From: Pseudoalteromonas sp. 0303
GTDB lineage: Bacteria; Pseudomonadota; Gammaproteobacteria; Enterobacterales; Alteromonadaceae
DNA length: 59,669 nucleotides
Assembly: GCF_013349995.1 (NCBI RefSeq)
Contig: NZ_JABVXF010000028.1
Coordinates: forward strand, 1-59,669
Reading direction: 5' to 3'
In this document: piece after piece, positions 44,639 to 54,334 of the stretch
Numbering within the stretch: position 1 is the stretch's first letter
Layout of the letters: each line of letters opens with the position of its first letter
The notes under the pieces: model-generated
Told to the model about the DNA's origin: nothing
Databases searched by the model: none
Seen by the model: only the letters and a program-made list of their open reading frames with translations
Made by a program: the position numbers and the translations under genes

Positions 44639-45529
44639 CTAAACCGTTTCGTTTAACAACGAATTAAAGCTGTCGTTGTCGTGTAGGCTGGCAAACGCGC
44701 TTTCGTGTAATAGCTCGTTACGTAGGTTAGGAGAATACTCAAGGGCCATACGAATATCAGCCATTGCATCGGCGTGTTTGTGCAGTAACGCATAGGCACA
44801 AGCACGTTGCCAGTATGCATAGCCGTAGTCGCTATCAATTTCTAATGCTTGATTACAAAGCTCGATAGCTTCACCTGTTTCGTTTATTTCTAACAGTGCA
44901 TCTGCTTTGTAGGCAATGGCTTCTACGTCTTCTGGTTTACGTTTTAAGATTTCGTCAAAAATCTCAATCTTATTCGCAACATCGCTTTCTAAATTGGCAC
45001 GCATCCATAAAGAATGAACTTCATTGGTGATTGAGATCTTTTGTTGGTTTAATAAGATCTCTTCAGATCGCTCACGTAGTTTTTCTTCGAGTACTTTTAA
45101 ACGCTCTTCATATTCTTTGGTAATCGCACTCACGCGTGTATTAACAATATCTTCTACTTTATTTTTAACATCACGCAGTGAATTCCAGCCGACTAAAACC
45201 AAAATTGAAGCAGTAATCGTAATAATGAAAAATACATTATTAATAGTGTCTGTTGTATAAGTTAATGCACGGTCGGCAGTATCTAGTTGCGTATGAGCAA
45301 CTTGCTTTGTCACATCTTCGCGCAGCTTTTGTTGGTCTTGGCGCACAGCTTTTAATTCATCAAGAATATAGCGCTCTAACAATGGCTTATACATAGGTTC
45401 TTGAAGCTTATCGAGAGCTTGCTGCTGCTCTGCTTCAGAAAGTACAGGGCGATTCTCTGGTTCATTTTGAGCTGCTGCAAGTGTGCTAAAGCTCATTAAA
45501 AAAGTGATTAAAATTAAGGTATAACGCAT
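44639..45529 (-). CDS. Exported coiled-coil and TPR membrane protein
   Basis: About 296 aa from ATG 45529. Signal peptide ends near LAAA|QN, periplasmic helical part to about 90, one membrane span around 97-117 (FFIITITASILVLVGW), a coiled coil of about 60 residues (KEYEERLKVLEEKLRERSEE) and a C-terminal TPR domain (about 180-280). Topology places the TPR part in the cytoplasm if the signal is cleaved. Family not recognised. A strong hairpin/T-run in its leader (45592-45620) could attenuate it. Confidence 0.65.
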   Translation of the reverse strand: MRYTLILITFLMSFSTLAAAQNEPENRPVLSEAEQQQALDKLQEPMYKPLLERYILDELKAVRQDQQKLREDVTKQVAHTQLDTADRALTYTTDTINNVFFIITITASILVLVGWNSLRDVKNKVEDIVNTRVSAITKEYEERLKVLEEKLRERSEEILLNQQKISITNEVHSLWMRANLESDVANKIEIFDEILKRKPEDVEAIAYKADALLEINETGEAIELCNQALEIDSDYGYAYWQRACAYALLHKHADAMADIRMALEYSPNLRNELLHESAFASLHDNDSFNSLLNETV

Positions 45530-45590
45530 GACATATAAAATTTTAGTGATTTCTGAGGTAACTGTAACATGCGTGGGCACTGCGGACTAG

Positions 45591-45690
45591 GCAAAAAAAA
45601 ACCAGCTCGGGGGAGAGCTGGCCAAACTGCTTAAACAACATAAAGTCGTAAGGGGTATCAACAGGAGTTAGGTACAATATACCCTTTTTA
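45591..45690 (-). ncRNA. Candidate small RNA or attenuator leader
   Basis: On the minus strand, CCAGCTC-TCCCCC-GAGCTGG (within 45602-45620) is followed by eight to nine T: a strong terminator with no gene ending at it. About 35 bases upstream, GGGTAT (45684-45679) can pair with ATACCC (45658-45653). It may be a small RNA of about 80-100 nt or a terminator in the leader of the TPR gene. No clear promoter was identified. Confidence 0.4.
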
Positions 45691-45800
45691 ATCTGAACAA
45701 CTACTTAATACTAAATGAGTTTTTAAAAACTTAACTTCGTTCTGTCAGAATCACAATGTTCGTCTAGACTTAAGGAATCGTAAAACTAAAAGGTGAGAGT

Positions 45801-47174
45801 ATGCGCCAACAACTAGTCCAACTGCTGTATGGAGTATCAATTTCTTCTGATCTTGATAGTGGCAATGTTGAATTAGCTGAACGCTTAATTCTGAATGCTG
45901 TACTTGATGGCCTTGAAATTGGCCGAGCAGGGATCTGGCTGTTAAATGAAGAAAACACCGCAATTGAATGCCGGTTATTACTCGATAGAGAAAACGGCAA
46001 AGAAATCCAAATGTTAGTGCTCCCTCGTGATGCATTTCCTGATTATTTTAAAGCACTCGACACACAACGTACGATTACCGCAGTAGATGCTCATACCGAC
46101 CCTGCCACCTTTGAATTTAGTGAAAGTTACCTAAAACCTCTTAACATAGGTGCAATGCTCGATGCGCCAATTCGTTATAAAGGAAAAATGATAGGTATAT
46201 TTTGCTGTGAGCATATAGGTGGCAAGCGGCAATGGACAGAAGATGAATGCTCATTTATTGGTGCTTTGGCAGATCTTTATGGCAGAGCGCTCTCGGCACA
46301 AGAAAACGAACGCATCAATGCTGAACTTGAACGTGCCAATCAGCACCTAGAACAACGTGTTGCAGAACGAACGCGTACGCTTGAAAAAACCTTATCTGAA
46401 CTGACCGCAATGCAAGAAAAACTCATAGAAGCCGAAAAAATGGCTTCACTGGGTAATCTTGTTGCGGGGATTGCCCATGAGGTAAATACGCCGATTGGCA
46501 TAGCTGTCACAGCAAATAGTTCGGCAAAAGATAAGCTAAATACGCTTAATAAACAAATAGATTCAAATACCTTAACAAAAGCGGCCCTACTTGAAGGCAT
46601 GAATCATTTAAACGAGTGTATAAAAATATCGTTTACCAACCTTGAGCGGGCCGCAAAGCTCATCAGTGACTTTAAACAAACGGCGGTTGATCAATCATCG
46701 CTTAATTTACTCGAAACCAACATTAAAGATTACTTTGAAAACATCTTACATAGCTTAATGCCACTTACACGTAGTCATAGTGTTGAAGTAAACATCAACT
46801 GTGTTGATGACCTTTCACTTATAACCGTTCCGGGGGCGCTTAGCCAAATATTCTTAAATCTTGTAAATAACAGCTGTGTACACGGATTTGTTGGCCGTGA
46901 GCAAAACCGCATAGATATCGCTGTAAGCATAGATAATGACAATCACAGCTACACTATTACCTATAAAGACAACGGTCATGGCATGACTGAAGATGTGATG
47001 CACAAAGTGTTTGAGCCATTTTTCACTACCAAGCGAGGCAGTGGCGGCAGTGGTTTAGGTATGTCGATAGTTTATAACCTTGCAACGCAAGCGCTACAAG
47101 GCGAAGTGAGCATTGATAGCAAACCTGATAAGGGCGTTACTGTCACCTTCAAATTGCCGCAAAAACTCACATAA
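45801..47174 (+). CDS. GAF-domain sensor histidine kinase
   Basis: 457 aa, cytoplasmic. N-terminal GAF domain (about 1-170; AGIWLLNEEN, IGIFCCEHIGG), a coiled-coil linker (ELERANQHLEQRVAERTRTLEKTL, spanning 175-198), a HisKA-like helix with His in GIAHEVNTPIG and a C-terminal HATPase (LVNNSCVHGF, DNGHGM, GGSGLGMSI). No response regulator adjoins, so it is an orphan. This kinase style (HEVNTPIG) is common in marine gammaproteobacteria. Signal unknown. Confidence 0.85.
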   Translation: MRQQLVQLLYGVSISSDLDSGNVELAERLILNAVLDGLEIGRAGIWLLNEENTAIECRLLLDRENGKEIQMLVLPRDAFPDYFKALDTQRTITAVDAHTDPATFEFSESYLKPLNIGAMLDAPIRYKGKMIGIFCCEHIGGKRQWTEDECSFIGALADLYGRALSAQENERINAELERANQHLEQRVAERTRTLEKTLSELTAMQEKLIEAEKMASLGNLVAGIAHEVNTPIGIAVTANSSAKDKLNTLNKQIDSNTLTKAALLEGMNHLNECIKISFTNLERAAKLISDFKQTAVDQSSLNLLETNIKDYFENILHSLMPLTRSHSVEVNINCVDDLSLITVPGALSQIFLNLVNNSCVHGFVGREQNRIDIAVSIDNDNHSYTITYKDNGHGMTEDVMHKVFEPFFTTKRGSGGSGLGMSIVYNLATQALQGEVSIDSKPDKGVTVTFKLPQKLT

Positions 47175-47237
47175 CTAATTAATATTTATACAAGTTGTAG
47201 GCTAAACAATCTGGTGACTGGGTAATAAAATTAAAAA

Positions 47238-47495
47238 TTAATCAGTTTGCTTGGCAAGACAAGAAATATCCGAGCATTTGTTATCTTTGCAAAACTGTTT
47301 AATACGTTTTTTAGAAAATAAATAATTAATGCTCAAAGGCGTTATCAACAGCGCTAGCCAAAACAACACCGAGCTTCTAAAGGTTAGCGCCACAAGCGAT
47401 GCGACTACCAGCCCTGTTAACATCAAAATAGGTAAATTGGCGATAAAAAAGTTAATGCTTAGTTGTCTAGCAACGTAAGGATTAATGGTTTTCAT
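47238..47495 (-). CDS. Small two-span membrane protein
   Basis: 85 aa. Two hydrophobic segments (about 13-36 and 41-60), then a basic and Cys-containing tail (C69, C74, C79). No recognised family and a weak ribosome binding site. Codon use is reasonable, and no better reading frame covers this interval. Confidence 0.5.
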   Translation of the reverse strand: MKTINPYVARQLSINFFIANLPILMLTGLVVASLVALTFRSSVLFWLALLITPLSINYLFSKKRIKQFCKDNKCSDISCLAKQTD

Positions 47496-47661
47496 AAGGG
47501 CTACTCGCTGTTAAAAAATACCCTTATAAAATGGACGGTTTTGTTAAATGAATCAAATCAGATTTTTCTATCGGTGCAATCGATTTAAAACCATGTTCTG
47601 GATCTAGCTTTATTTATATACAACTCCTATAGTTTTAAACAACAGGAACTTATTTGCTATT

Positions 47662-47735
47662 AGTTATTCATAACTATTAGAAAATCTCTCTTTATGACGA
47701 AAGGGATAAAAGCGACTTTTTAGCGTTTCGTCATA
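47662..47735. promoter_or_regulatory. Two inverted repeats in the katG leader
   Basis: TAGTTAT-TC-ATAACTA (47662-47677) is an operator-like palindrome. ATGACGAAA ... TTTCGTCAT (47695-47703 / 47727-47735) can form a long stem ending 25 bases before the katG start. An OxyR site was sought but no clear match was found. Confidence 0.4.
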
Positions 47736-47759
47736 TTTTTAGCTTATGAGGAGCATATA

Positions 47760-49937
47760 ATGAGTAATGGAAAAACGGGCCAATGCCCGGTAATGCATGG
47801 TAGTAACACTGTCACCGCTCAATCAAATACTGACTGGTGGCCAAACGCGCTCAATTTCGACATTCTTCATCAACACGACAGCAAAACGAATCCTTACGGC
47901 AAAGACTTTAATTACGCAGAAGCTTTCAAATCTCTTGACCTTGAAGCCGTTAAAACCGATTTAAAAAATCTAATGACCGAAAGCCAAGAATGGTGGCCAG
48001 CTGACTGGGGCCATTACGGTGGTTTAATGATCCGTATGGCATGGCACTCAGCGGGTTCATACCGTTTAGAAGATGGCCGTGGTGGCGGTGGTACAGGTAA
48101 CCAACGTTTTGCGCCATTAAATTCGTGGCCAGATAACGCTAACTTAGACAAAGCTCGTCGTTTACTTTGGCCAATCAAAAAGAAATACGGTAACAAGCTT
48201 TCTTGGGCAGATTTAATGATCTTAGCCGGTAATATGGCATATGAATCAATGGGTTTAAAAACCTTTGGCTTTGCCGGTGGCCGCGAAGATATTTGGCACC
48301 CAGAAAAAGACGTATACTGGGGCGCTGAAAAAGAATGGTTAGCACCCAGTGATGAGCGTTATTCAAATGTAGCTAAACCAGACACTATGGAAAACCCATT
48401 GGCAGCGGTACAAATGGGCTTAATTTATGTAAACCCTGAAGGGGTGAATGGTAACCCTGATCCGCTTAAAACAGCGGAGCAAGTTCGCGAAACATTTGCC
48501 CGTATGGCGATGGATGACGAAGAAACTGCAGCGCTTACAGTCGGTGGCCACACTGTGGGTAAAACTCATGGTAATGGTAGTGAAGAAAACGTAGGCCCTG
48601 AGCCAGAAGCAGCTGATGTATTCGAGCAAGGTCTTGGCTGGAACAACCACAACTCACGCGGTATTGGTCGCGATACGATGACATCAGGCATCGAAGGCGC
48701 GTGGACCACTCACCCAACTAAATGGGATAACGGTTATTGCTACTTGCTGCTTAATTACGAGTGGGAACTCAAGAAGAGCCCTGCAGGTGCGTGGCAGTGG
48801 GAACCAATCGATATTAAGGAAGAAGACAAACCAGTTGATGTAGAAGATCCATCAATTCGTTTAAACCCTATTATGACCGACGCCGATATGGCGATGAAGA
48901 TGGACCCAACCTATCGTAAAATTATCGAGCGATTTAATGATGATTTTGAATACTTTAGTGATGTGTTTGCACGTGCATGGTTCAAACTGACGCACCGTGA
49001 CCTAGGTCCTAAATCACGTTATTTAGGTGCCGATGTACCAAGCGAAGATCTGATTTGGCAAGATCCGATCCCAGCGGTTGATTACACCTTATCAGACAGC
49101 GAAATTAGCGAGCTTAAAACCAAGCTTCTTAATTGTGGTGTAAGCCAAGCAGACTTAATTGCAACTGCATGGGATAGCGCGCGTACTTATCGTGGTTCAG
49201 ACCATCGCGGTGGTGCAAATGGTGCTCGTATTCGCCTAGCGCCACAAAAAGATTGGCAAGGTAATGAACCAGAGCGTTTAGCCAAAGTATTAAGCGCACT
49301 CGAGTCAGTACAAGCGGGTTTAAGCAAACCAGTAAGCCTCGCTGATTTAATTGTTCTGGGTGGTTCAGCTGCGGTTGAGCAAGCAGCAAAAGCGGCGGGT
49401 GTTGATATAACCGTGCCATTTGCGCCTGGCCGTGGTGATGCCACAGACGAGATGACAGATGCAGACTCGTTCGACGTACTTGAGCCAATTCACGATGGTT
49501 TCCGTAACTGGCTGAAAAAAGACTACGCAGTTTCAGCAGAAGAGCTAATGTTAGAGCGTACGCAATTAATGGGCTTAACAGCACCAGAAATGACCGCTCT
49601 TGTTGGTGGCATGCGTGTTCTTGGTACTAATCATAACGGTACTTTACACGGTGTATTTACAGATAACGTAGGCACACTCAGTACTGACTTTTTCGTTAAC
49701 CTAACCGATATGGCTAATACGTGGAAACCACTAGGTAAAGGCTATTACGACATCATTGATCGCAGCACAGGTGTAACTAAATGGACAGCAACACGCGTTG
49801 ATTTAGTGTTTGGTTCAAACTCAATCCTACGCTCATACGCAGAGTTTTACGCGCAAGACGACAACAACGAACGTTTTGTAAAAGACTTTGTCGACGCATG
49901 GGTCAAAGTAATGAACGCCGATCGATTCGACATTTAA
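47760..49937 (+). CDS. katG: Catalase-peroxidase
   Basis: 725 aa bifunctional haem enzyme that removes hydrogen peroxide. Distal site R92, W95 and H96 in RMAWHSAG; proximal His264 in GGHTVGKTHG. The Tyr of the Met-Tyr-Trp adduct is expected in MGLIYVNPEG. Duplicated peroxidase halves are both present, so it is full length. No signal peptide. TGAGGAG ribosome binding site. Single gene with an elaborate leader and a strong terminator. Confidence 0.96.
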   Translation: MSNGKTGQCPVMHGSNTVTAQSNTDWWPNALNFDILHQHDSKTNPYGKDFNYAEAFKSLDLEAVKTDLKNLMTESQEWWPADWGHYGGLMIRMAWHSAGSYRLEDGRGGGGTGNQRFAPLNSWPDNANLDKARRLLWPIKKKYGNKLSWADLMILAGNMAYESMGLKTFGFAGGREDIWHPEKDVYWGAEKEWLAPSDERYSNVAKPDTMENPLAAVQMGLIYVNPEGVNGNPDPLKTAEQVRETFARMAMDDEETAALTVGGHTVGKTHGNGSEENVGPEPEAADVFEQGLGWNNHNSRGIGRDTMTSGIEGAWTTHPTKWDNGYCYLLLNYEWELKKSPAGAWQWEPIDIKEEDKPVDVEDPSIRLNPIMTDADMAMKMDPTYRKIIERFNDDFEYFSDVFARAWFKLTHRDLGPKSRYLGADVPSEDLIWQDPIPAVDYTLSDSEISELKTKLLNCGVSQADLIATAWDSARTYRGSDHRGGANGARIRLAPQKDWQGNEPERLAKVLSALESVQAGLSKPVSLADLIVLGGSAAVEQAAKAAGVDITVPFAPGRGDATDEMTDADSFDVLEPIHDGFRNWLKKDYAVSAEELMLERTQLMGLTAPEMTALVGGMRVLGTNHNGTLHGVFTDNVGTLSTDFFVNLTDMANTWKPLGKGYYDIIDRSTGVTKWTATRVDLVFGSNSILRSYAEFYAQDDNNERFVKDFVDAWVKVMNADRFDI

Positions 49938-49957
49938 CTTAAAATTCCGTTAAGTAC

Positions 49958-49994
49958 AAAGGCCACACAGTTTAACTGTGTGGCCTTTTTTATT
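49958..49994 (+). terminator. Rho-independent terminator of katG
   Basis: AAAGGCCACACAG / CTGTGTGGCCTTT with a five-base loop, followed by TTTTATTT. Confidence 0.9.
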
Positions 49995-49997
49995 TAG

Positions 49998-50160
49998 AGA
50001 AGTTAGCGAGTTACAAGGGGAAAGGGGAAAGTTACGAGGTAAGAGATGCGAGATTCGAGGTGGCAGCGATTTTACATCTCGTCCTAGCTCCTAGCGCCTA
50101 ATGTCTTCACCGTAGGCGTGAAACTTGTTTCGCGCGTCTGACCTGAAGGCTGAAAGCTCC
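49998..50160 (+). repeat. Modular intergenic repeat, copy F
   Basis: AGTTAGCGAGTTACAAGGGG, GATGCGAGATTCGAGG, GCGATTTTACATCTCGTCC, CCTAGCTCCTAGCGCC, the core GTAGGCGTGAAACTTGTTTC at 50112-50131, and CTGAAGGCTGAAAGCT. It fills the gap between convergent katG and the large lipoprotein gene. Confidence 0.85.
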
Positions 50161-50161
50161 T

Positions 50162-52087
50162 TTACTTCTCAACCCCAAACCAGTAACTATTTTGAAAAAT
50201 ACTCTCTTTTAACTCTCTTTCACTGTAGGCATACGTGCTTTGCCAAAACAGACGATCAAAAAGGTACTTATCACCTTCTTTAGCAAGAATTTTAAAATTG
50301 AATAATGATGAATAGGCAACTTCTTGATTTGCTAATACTTCATCTTTACAGCTAGCGTAATCAACCGCATTTGGGCACTGAGACATCATTGCAAAGCTAA
50401 TGCTCTTATCAGCTTCTAATTGCCAATAACTACTTGGTGTAAAGTTAGCTCTGTTTTCGAGGCCATATTGGTCAGCGTAATAGAAGCTGCCTTTACCATC
50501 ATCATTTATATACCAGTATATCTTCTGGTTGCCGCTGGTATAGCCTTGACGTAAGTAACTAAATAGCTGCTTATAGTCATCAAGTGTGATGGTTGAATCA
50601 TCAATCACTTCCATAAATTCATAGCCTAAGCGAGCTTGGCGTTCGTCTTTATTTCGTTCGCGCGCCATGATCATTTTGCCATCAGGCTGAGTGAAAAATT
50701 GTAAGCTCGTATCTAGGCCATTGCCTGTTACTTTAACGGTGTCGCCATTATTGTCTAAGTCGTAATGCCAGTTAAACGAGTCAGTATTTTCAGGCGTATT
50801 AAATGTTACCGTTGCAGTATCGGCGGCAGTGATGGTGAAAAATGTTGGTAAATAGCGGAACGTTAGGCCTTCACCTGTATCTGAATTTTTGTTATTCAAA
50901 CGGCCTGTATATGATTTGCCTACTGTAAGCTCAGGAACTGCAATAGGGGTGAGTTTTCGCAGTGCGCTAATCGTTGTTTTTACTTGCAATGCTTCAGCAA
51001 GTTCGGCTGACTCATTAATATAATTCTGAGCACTTTCATCTTGATAAGTTAGAGCATGACGTAGTTTTAGCACTAAAAAGTCATCAAATTGGGCAATGAC
51101 TTCTGCATCAACAAGATCAAGATCAAATGCAACATCTACCTCATGACCAAGGTTACTAAATTGCTTTGTGCTTTGAGTTACAACTAATGTATCACTCTCA
51201 ATTTTTAATGTTTTGCCATCTAACGACGCCGAAAATTCAGCATGAGGGAATGACGTAGTATTTCCTGAAGCCGTCGGAATAAAGCTTGCTAAAGGTACTT
51301 CAAAATAACTTTCCCCGCCCGCTGCACTTAAATAATTAACAGAGTGGAATGAGCTTTGCTCTACATCAGCGTAGTACGCAGAGCTAAACTCTGAATTTGA
51401 TTTATAAAGGGTAACTACTTCGCCTTTATCGGTTGAAACATTAAAAAGCTCAACACGAATAGCATCATCGCGCTTAGCCAACACTTCCATTTCAAGAAGG
51501 GCTTGTTGATTACATTCATGCAAGCAATCAATCGCTTGGGTATTTAATGCAATCACATCAGGGTTCGACCAATCAAAACGGCTTAGCTCACCATTTTGAG
51601 CAATTACCCCGGCATCTTCAGTAGCAAATACCAGCTCTACGCTACCATCGCTTGACTGCCAGTTACCCATCACTTCGCTATTGCTAAGCTCAATCGGTTG
51701 CCATGCTGCACGGTTTTCGGCAACATTAACGGTTAAGGTATATTGGTTACTTGCTTTACCATCAGACACTTCTACAGTAAAAGCGTGGTTAGCTACTTCG
51801 AATAGGCTTGGCTCTGCACTAAAAGTTACTTGATTACTGCTGGTGGTTACATTTAGCCACTCTGGCTTATCAATAATCGTTGTAGTAACACTGTCGTTTT
51901 GCTCATCTTTTAAATCAACAACTAAATTAGTTGATTCAAGCGCTTTGGCTGAGAGAGTGAGTGAGCCAGAAAGTGTCGGTGCAGTATTCTGCCCTACTTT
52001 TACATCTGGCGTTTTATCTGTTGATGAACCGCCACCACAGGCTGTTAGAGCCAGTGTTAATGTCGATACGCTGAGAAGCTTTTTCAT
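50162..52087 (-). CDS. Large lipoprotein with cadherin-like N-terminal domain
   Basis: 641 aa. Lipobox LTACGGGSS, then a cadherin/Ig-like domain (about 35-125; PEWLNVTTSSNQVTFSAEP and VSDGKASNQYTLTVNV), followed by about 500 residues of beta-rich sequence I do not recognise. One CxxxC pair occurs near 190 (CLHEC). Probably an outer-membrane surface lipoprotein. Single gene. Confidence 0.65.
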   Translation of the reverse strand: MKKLLSVSTLTLALTACGGGSSTDKTPDVKVGQNTAPTLSGSLTLSAKALESTNLVVDLKDEQNDSVTTTIIDKPEWLNVTTSSNQVTFSAEPSLFEVANHAFTVEVSDGKASNQYTLTVNVAENRAAWQPIELSNSEVMGNWQSSDGSVELVFATEDAGVIAQNGELSRFDWSNPDVIALNTQAIDCLHECNQQALLEMEVLAKRDDAIRVELFNVSTDKGEVVTLYKSNSEFSSAYYADVEQSSFHSVNYLSAAGGESYFEVPLASFIPTASGNTTSFPHAEFSASLDGKTLKIESDTLVVTQSTKQFSNLGHEVDVAFDLDLVDAEVIAQFDDFLVLKLRHALTYQDESAQNYINESAELAEALQVKTTISALRKLTPIAVPELTVGKSYTGRLNNKNSDTGEGLTFRYLPTFFTITAADTATVTFNTPENTDSFNWHYDLDNNGDTVKVTGNGLDTSLQFFTQPDGKMIMARERNKDERQARLGYEFMEVIDDSTITLDDYKQLFSYLRQGYTSGNQKIYWYINDDGKGSFYYADQYGLENRANFTPSSYWQLEADKSISFAMMSQCPNAVDYASCKDEVLANQEVAYSSLFNFKILAKEGDKYLFDRLFWQSTYAYSERELKESIFQNSYWFGVEK

Positions 52088-52180
52088 TTAGGTCCCTTAA
52101 ATTTATTGTTCTATTGAAATCAAAGAAATTTAAGTTACCTAAAACGGGTAACCCAGTAAAGTGAATATGTAACTGAACGT

Positions 52181-52214
52181 AAACAAAAAAGGTGAGCTAA
52201 CTTGCTCACCTTTT
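52181..52214 (-). terminator. Rho-independent terminator of ybiT
   Basis: On the minus strand AAAAGGTGAGC / GCTCACCTTTT with a six-base loop, followed by TTGTTT. It begins 12 bases after the ybiT stop. Confidence 0.85.
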
Positions 52215-52225
52215 AGGGGAAAGGG

Positions 52226-53824
52226 TTATTGCGCTTGTTGCGCAACATGGTCCATATATTCGTCAAACGTGCCCTGAAAATCGATAAGCTGTTGATCTTT
52301 AATATCGATGATACGAGTCGCTAAAGACGATACAAACTCACGGTCGTGGCTTACAAAAATTAGCGTGCCTTGGTAATCTTTTAATGCATTATTGAGTGCT
52401 TCAATGGCTTCCATATCCATGTGGTTGGTTGGCTCATCCATTATTAGCACGTTGATGTCTTGCATCATTAGCTTACCAAACAATAGGCGGTTCTTTTCAC
52501 CACCCGAGCAGTTACGGGCTTTTTTGTTAGCGTCATCTGCGGTGAACAATAAACGGCCTAACATAGCACGCACCATTAAATCGTTGTGCTTAGCGGTGCG
52601 CCACTGCGACATCCAATCAAATAAAGTTAAGTCGTTATCAAACTCTTTACTGCTGTCTTGCGGGCAATAACCAATGCTGGCATTTTCAGACCACTTAACC
52701 ACACCTTCGTTACTTTGTAATTCATTCACTAGGCAGCGTAATAGGGTGGTTTTACCAACACCGTTTTCACCAATAACCGCAAGCTTAGCACCAGCTTCAA
52801 GTAGTAGCTCACCGCCGCTGAACAGGGTTTCGCCATCAAAGCCATGACCTAATTTAGTAAGCTCTAATGCTTGGCGATACATTTTTTTGCCTTCGTCAAA
52901 ACGGAGTGACGGGCTAATACGGCTTGACGCTTTTACTTCATCAAGCTTAATTTTATCCATGCGCTTAGCACGAGAACTCGCTAGTTTTGCTTTTGATGCG
53001 TTAGCACCAAAACGGTTTACGAACTCTTGTAACTCGTCAATTTCAGCGCTCTTCTTAGCGTTTTCAGCAAGTAGCTGTTCGCGTTGCAAGCTTGAAGCTT
53101 CGATCCACTTTTCGTAGTTACCTGGGTAAATTCGTAGCTCACCGTAATCGATATCGGCCATGTGTGTACACACCGAGTTTAAAAAGTGACGGTCGTGCGA
53201 GATAATAATCATCGTACATTTACGCTGGTTAAGCTCGTTAGCTAGCCAAGTGATGGTGTGAATATCAAGGTTATTGGTTGGCTCATCAAGAAGCAAAATA
53301 TCAGGGTTTGCAAATAGCGCTTGTGCTAACAGCACACGAAGTTTCCAGCCCGGCGCAACGTTTGCCATTAAGCCATAATGAAACTCTTGCTCAATACCCG
53401 CTTGGATCAAAATTTCTTCTGCGCGGCTTTCTGCTGTGTAGCCATCCATTTCGGCAAAAATGCTTTCAAGCTCAGCGACTTTCATGCCGTCTTCTTCACT
53501 CATTTCTGGCAGTGAGTAGATACGGTCGCGCTCTTGTTTTACTTTCCAAAGTTCTGCATCACCCATGATCACTGCATCAACCACAGTGTATTGCTCAAAT
53601 GCAAATTGATCTTGGCTTAGCGTACCTAGCTTTAAACCCGGTGCAATCGACACATTGCCAGACGTTGGCACAAGCGCACCACTTAGAATTTTCATAAAGG
53701 TCGATTTGCCGCAGCCATTCGCACCAATTAAACCATAGCGGTTACCGTTACCAAACTTAGCTGAAATGTTCTCAAACAGAGGCTCTGCACCAAATTGCAT
53801 GGTGATATTTGCGGTTGAAATCAA
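52226..53824 (-). CDS. ybiT: ABC-F ATPase YbiT
   Basis: 532 aa with two ABC ATPase domains and no membrane part. First domain: ANGCGKST, LLLDEPTNNLD; second: ENGVGKTT, CSGGEKNR, LIMDEPTNHMD. The linker (about 240-310) corresponds to the P-site tRNA interaction motif. Close to E. coli YbiT along its length (TMQFG...PLFENIS, MSEEDG). ABC-F proteins act on ribosomes. TTG start at 53824 is supported by homology and by AGGAAC seven bases upstream. Confidence 0.93.
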   Translation of the reverse strand: MISTANITMQFGAEPLFENISAKFGNGNRYGLIGANGCGKSTFMKILSGALVPTSGNVSIAPGLKLGTLSQDQFAFEQYTVVDAVIMGDAELWKVKQERDRIYSLPEMSEEDGMKVAELESIFAEMDGYTAESRAEEILIQAGIEQEFHYGLMANVAPGWKLRVLLAQALFANPDILLLDEPTNNLDIHTITWLANELNQRKCTMIIISHDRHFLNSVCTHMADIDYGELRIYPGNYEKWIEASSLQREQLLAENAKKSAEIDELQEFVNRFGANASKAKLASSRAKRMDKIKLDEVKASSRISPSLRFDEGKKMYRQALELTKLGHGFDGETLFSGGELLLEAGAKLAVIGENGVGKTTLLRCLVNELQSNEGVVKWSENASIGYCPQDSSKEFDNDLTLFDWMSQWRTAKHNDLMVRAMLGRLLFTADDANKKARNCSGGEKNRLLFGKLMMQDINVLIMDEPTNHMDMEAIEALNNALKDYQGTLIFVSHDREFVSSLATRIIDIKDQQLIDFQGTFDEYMDHVAQQAQ

Positions 53825-53950
53825 CGAATTGTTCCTAGAAAAATACTGACAGGGTTATGGGCGCAGCAACTGCGAAAATAAACAAGCAATAGGGTAAATA
53901 ATAGGCCGCGGATTATACAGATCAGCCCCTAATAACGCTATTAAAAAAGA

Positions 53951-54100
53951 GAAAGTTTCAAGTTACGAGGGGAAAGAGTAAAGGGGAAAGTTGCTAGATA
54001 AGAGATGCGAGGTAGTAGCGATTTCACATCGCGTCTTAGAACCTAGAGTCTAGCACCTGATGTTTCCCGCGTAGGACTGGCTTTAGCCGGGAAATGTCTT
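53951..54100 (+). repeat. Modular intergenic repeat, copy G1
   Basis: TTACGAGGGGAAAG words, GATGCGAGGTAG, GCGATTTCACATCGCG, CCTAGAGTCTAGCACC, then an unusual GCGTAGGACTGGCTTTAGCC segment instead of the usual core. First of two copies in tandem. Confidence 0.75.
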
Positions 54101-54240
54101 AAGTTACAAGGGGAAAGAATAAAGATGCGAGATACGAGGTAGCAGCGATTTCACATCGCGCCCCAGCACCTAGCGCCTATGTTTCAATCGTAGGCGTGAA
54201 ACTTGTTTCGCGCGTCTAAGAGATGAAGGCTTAAAGCTCT
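54101..54240 (+). repeat. Modular intergenic repeat, copy G2
   Basis: GTTACAAGGGGAAAG, GATGCGAGATACGAGGTAG, GCGATTTCACATCGCG, CCTAGCGCC, the core GTAGGCGTGAAACTTGTTTC at 54190-54209 and a degraded GATGAAGGCTTAAAGCT. With G1 it occupies most of the 548-base divergent gap between ybiT and the MCP gene; the rest is AT-rich promoter DNA. Confidence 0.8.
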
Positions 54241-54334
54241 TATTTATTTTTGGTTCGGCACTGAAGTACCTCCTACAAGACCTCCTACAAACGGAACAAA
54301 TTACGAAAAAAACCTGAAAATATATAAATATAGT

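Noticed and set aside
47500..47759. OxyR binding site upstream of katG
   Set aside because: No arrangement of ATAG-N7-CTAT elements with correct spacing was found.
49129..49584. Minus-strand 151-codon frame inside katG
   Set aside because: Shadow of the katG codon pattern; Leu- and His-rich with no recognisable features.
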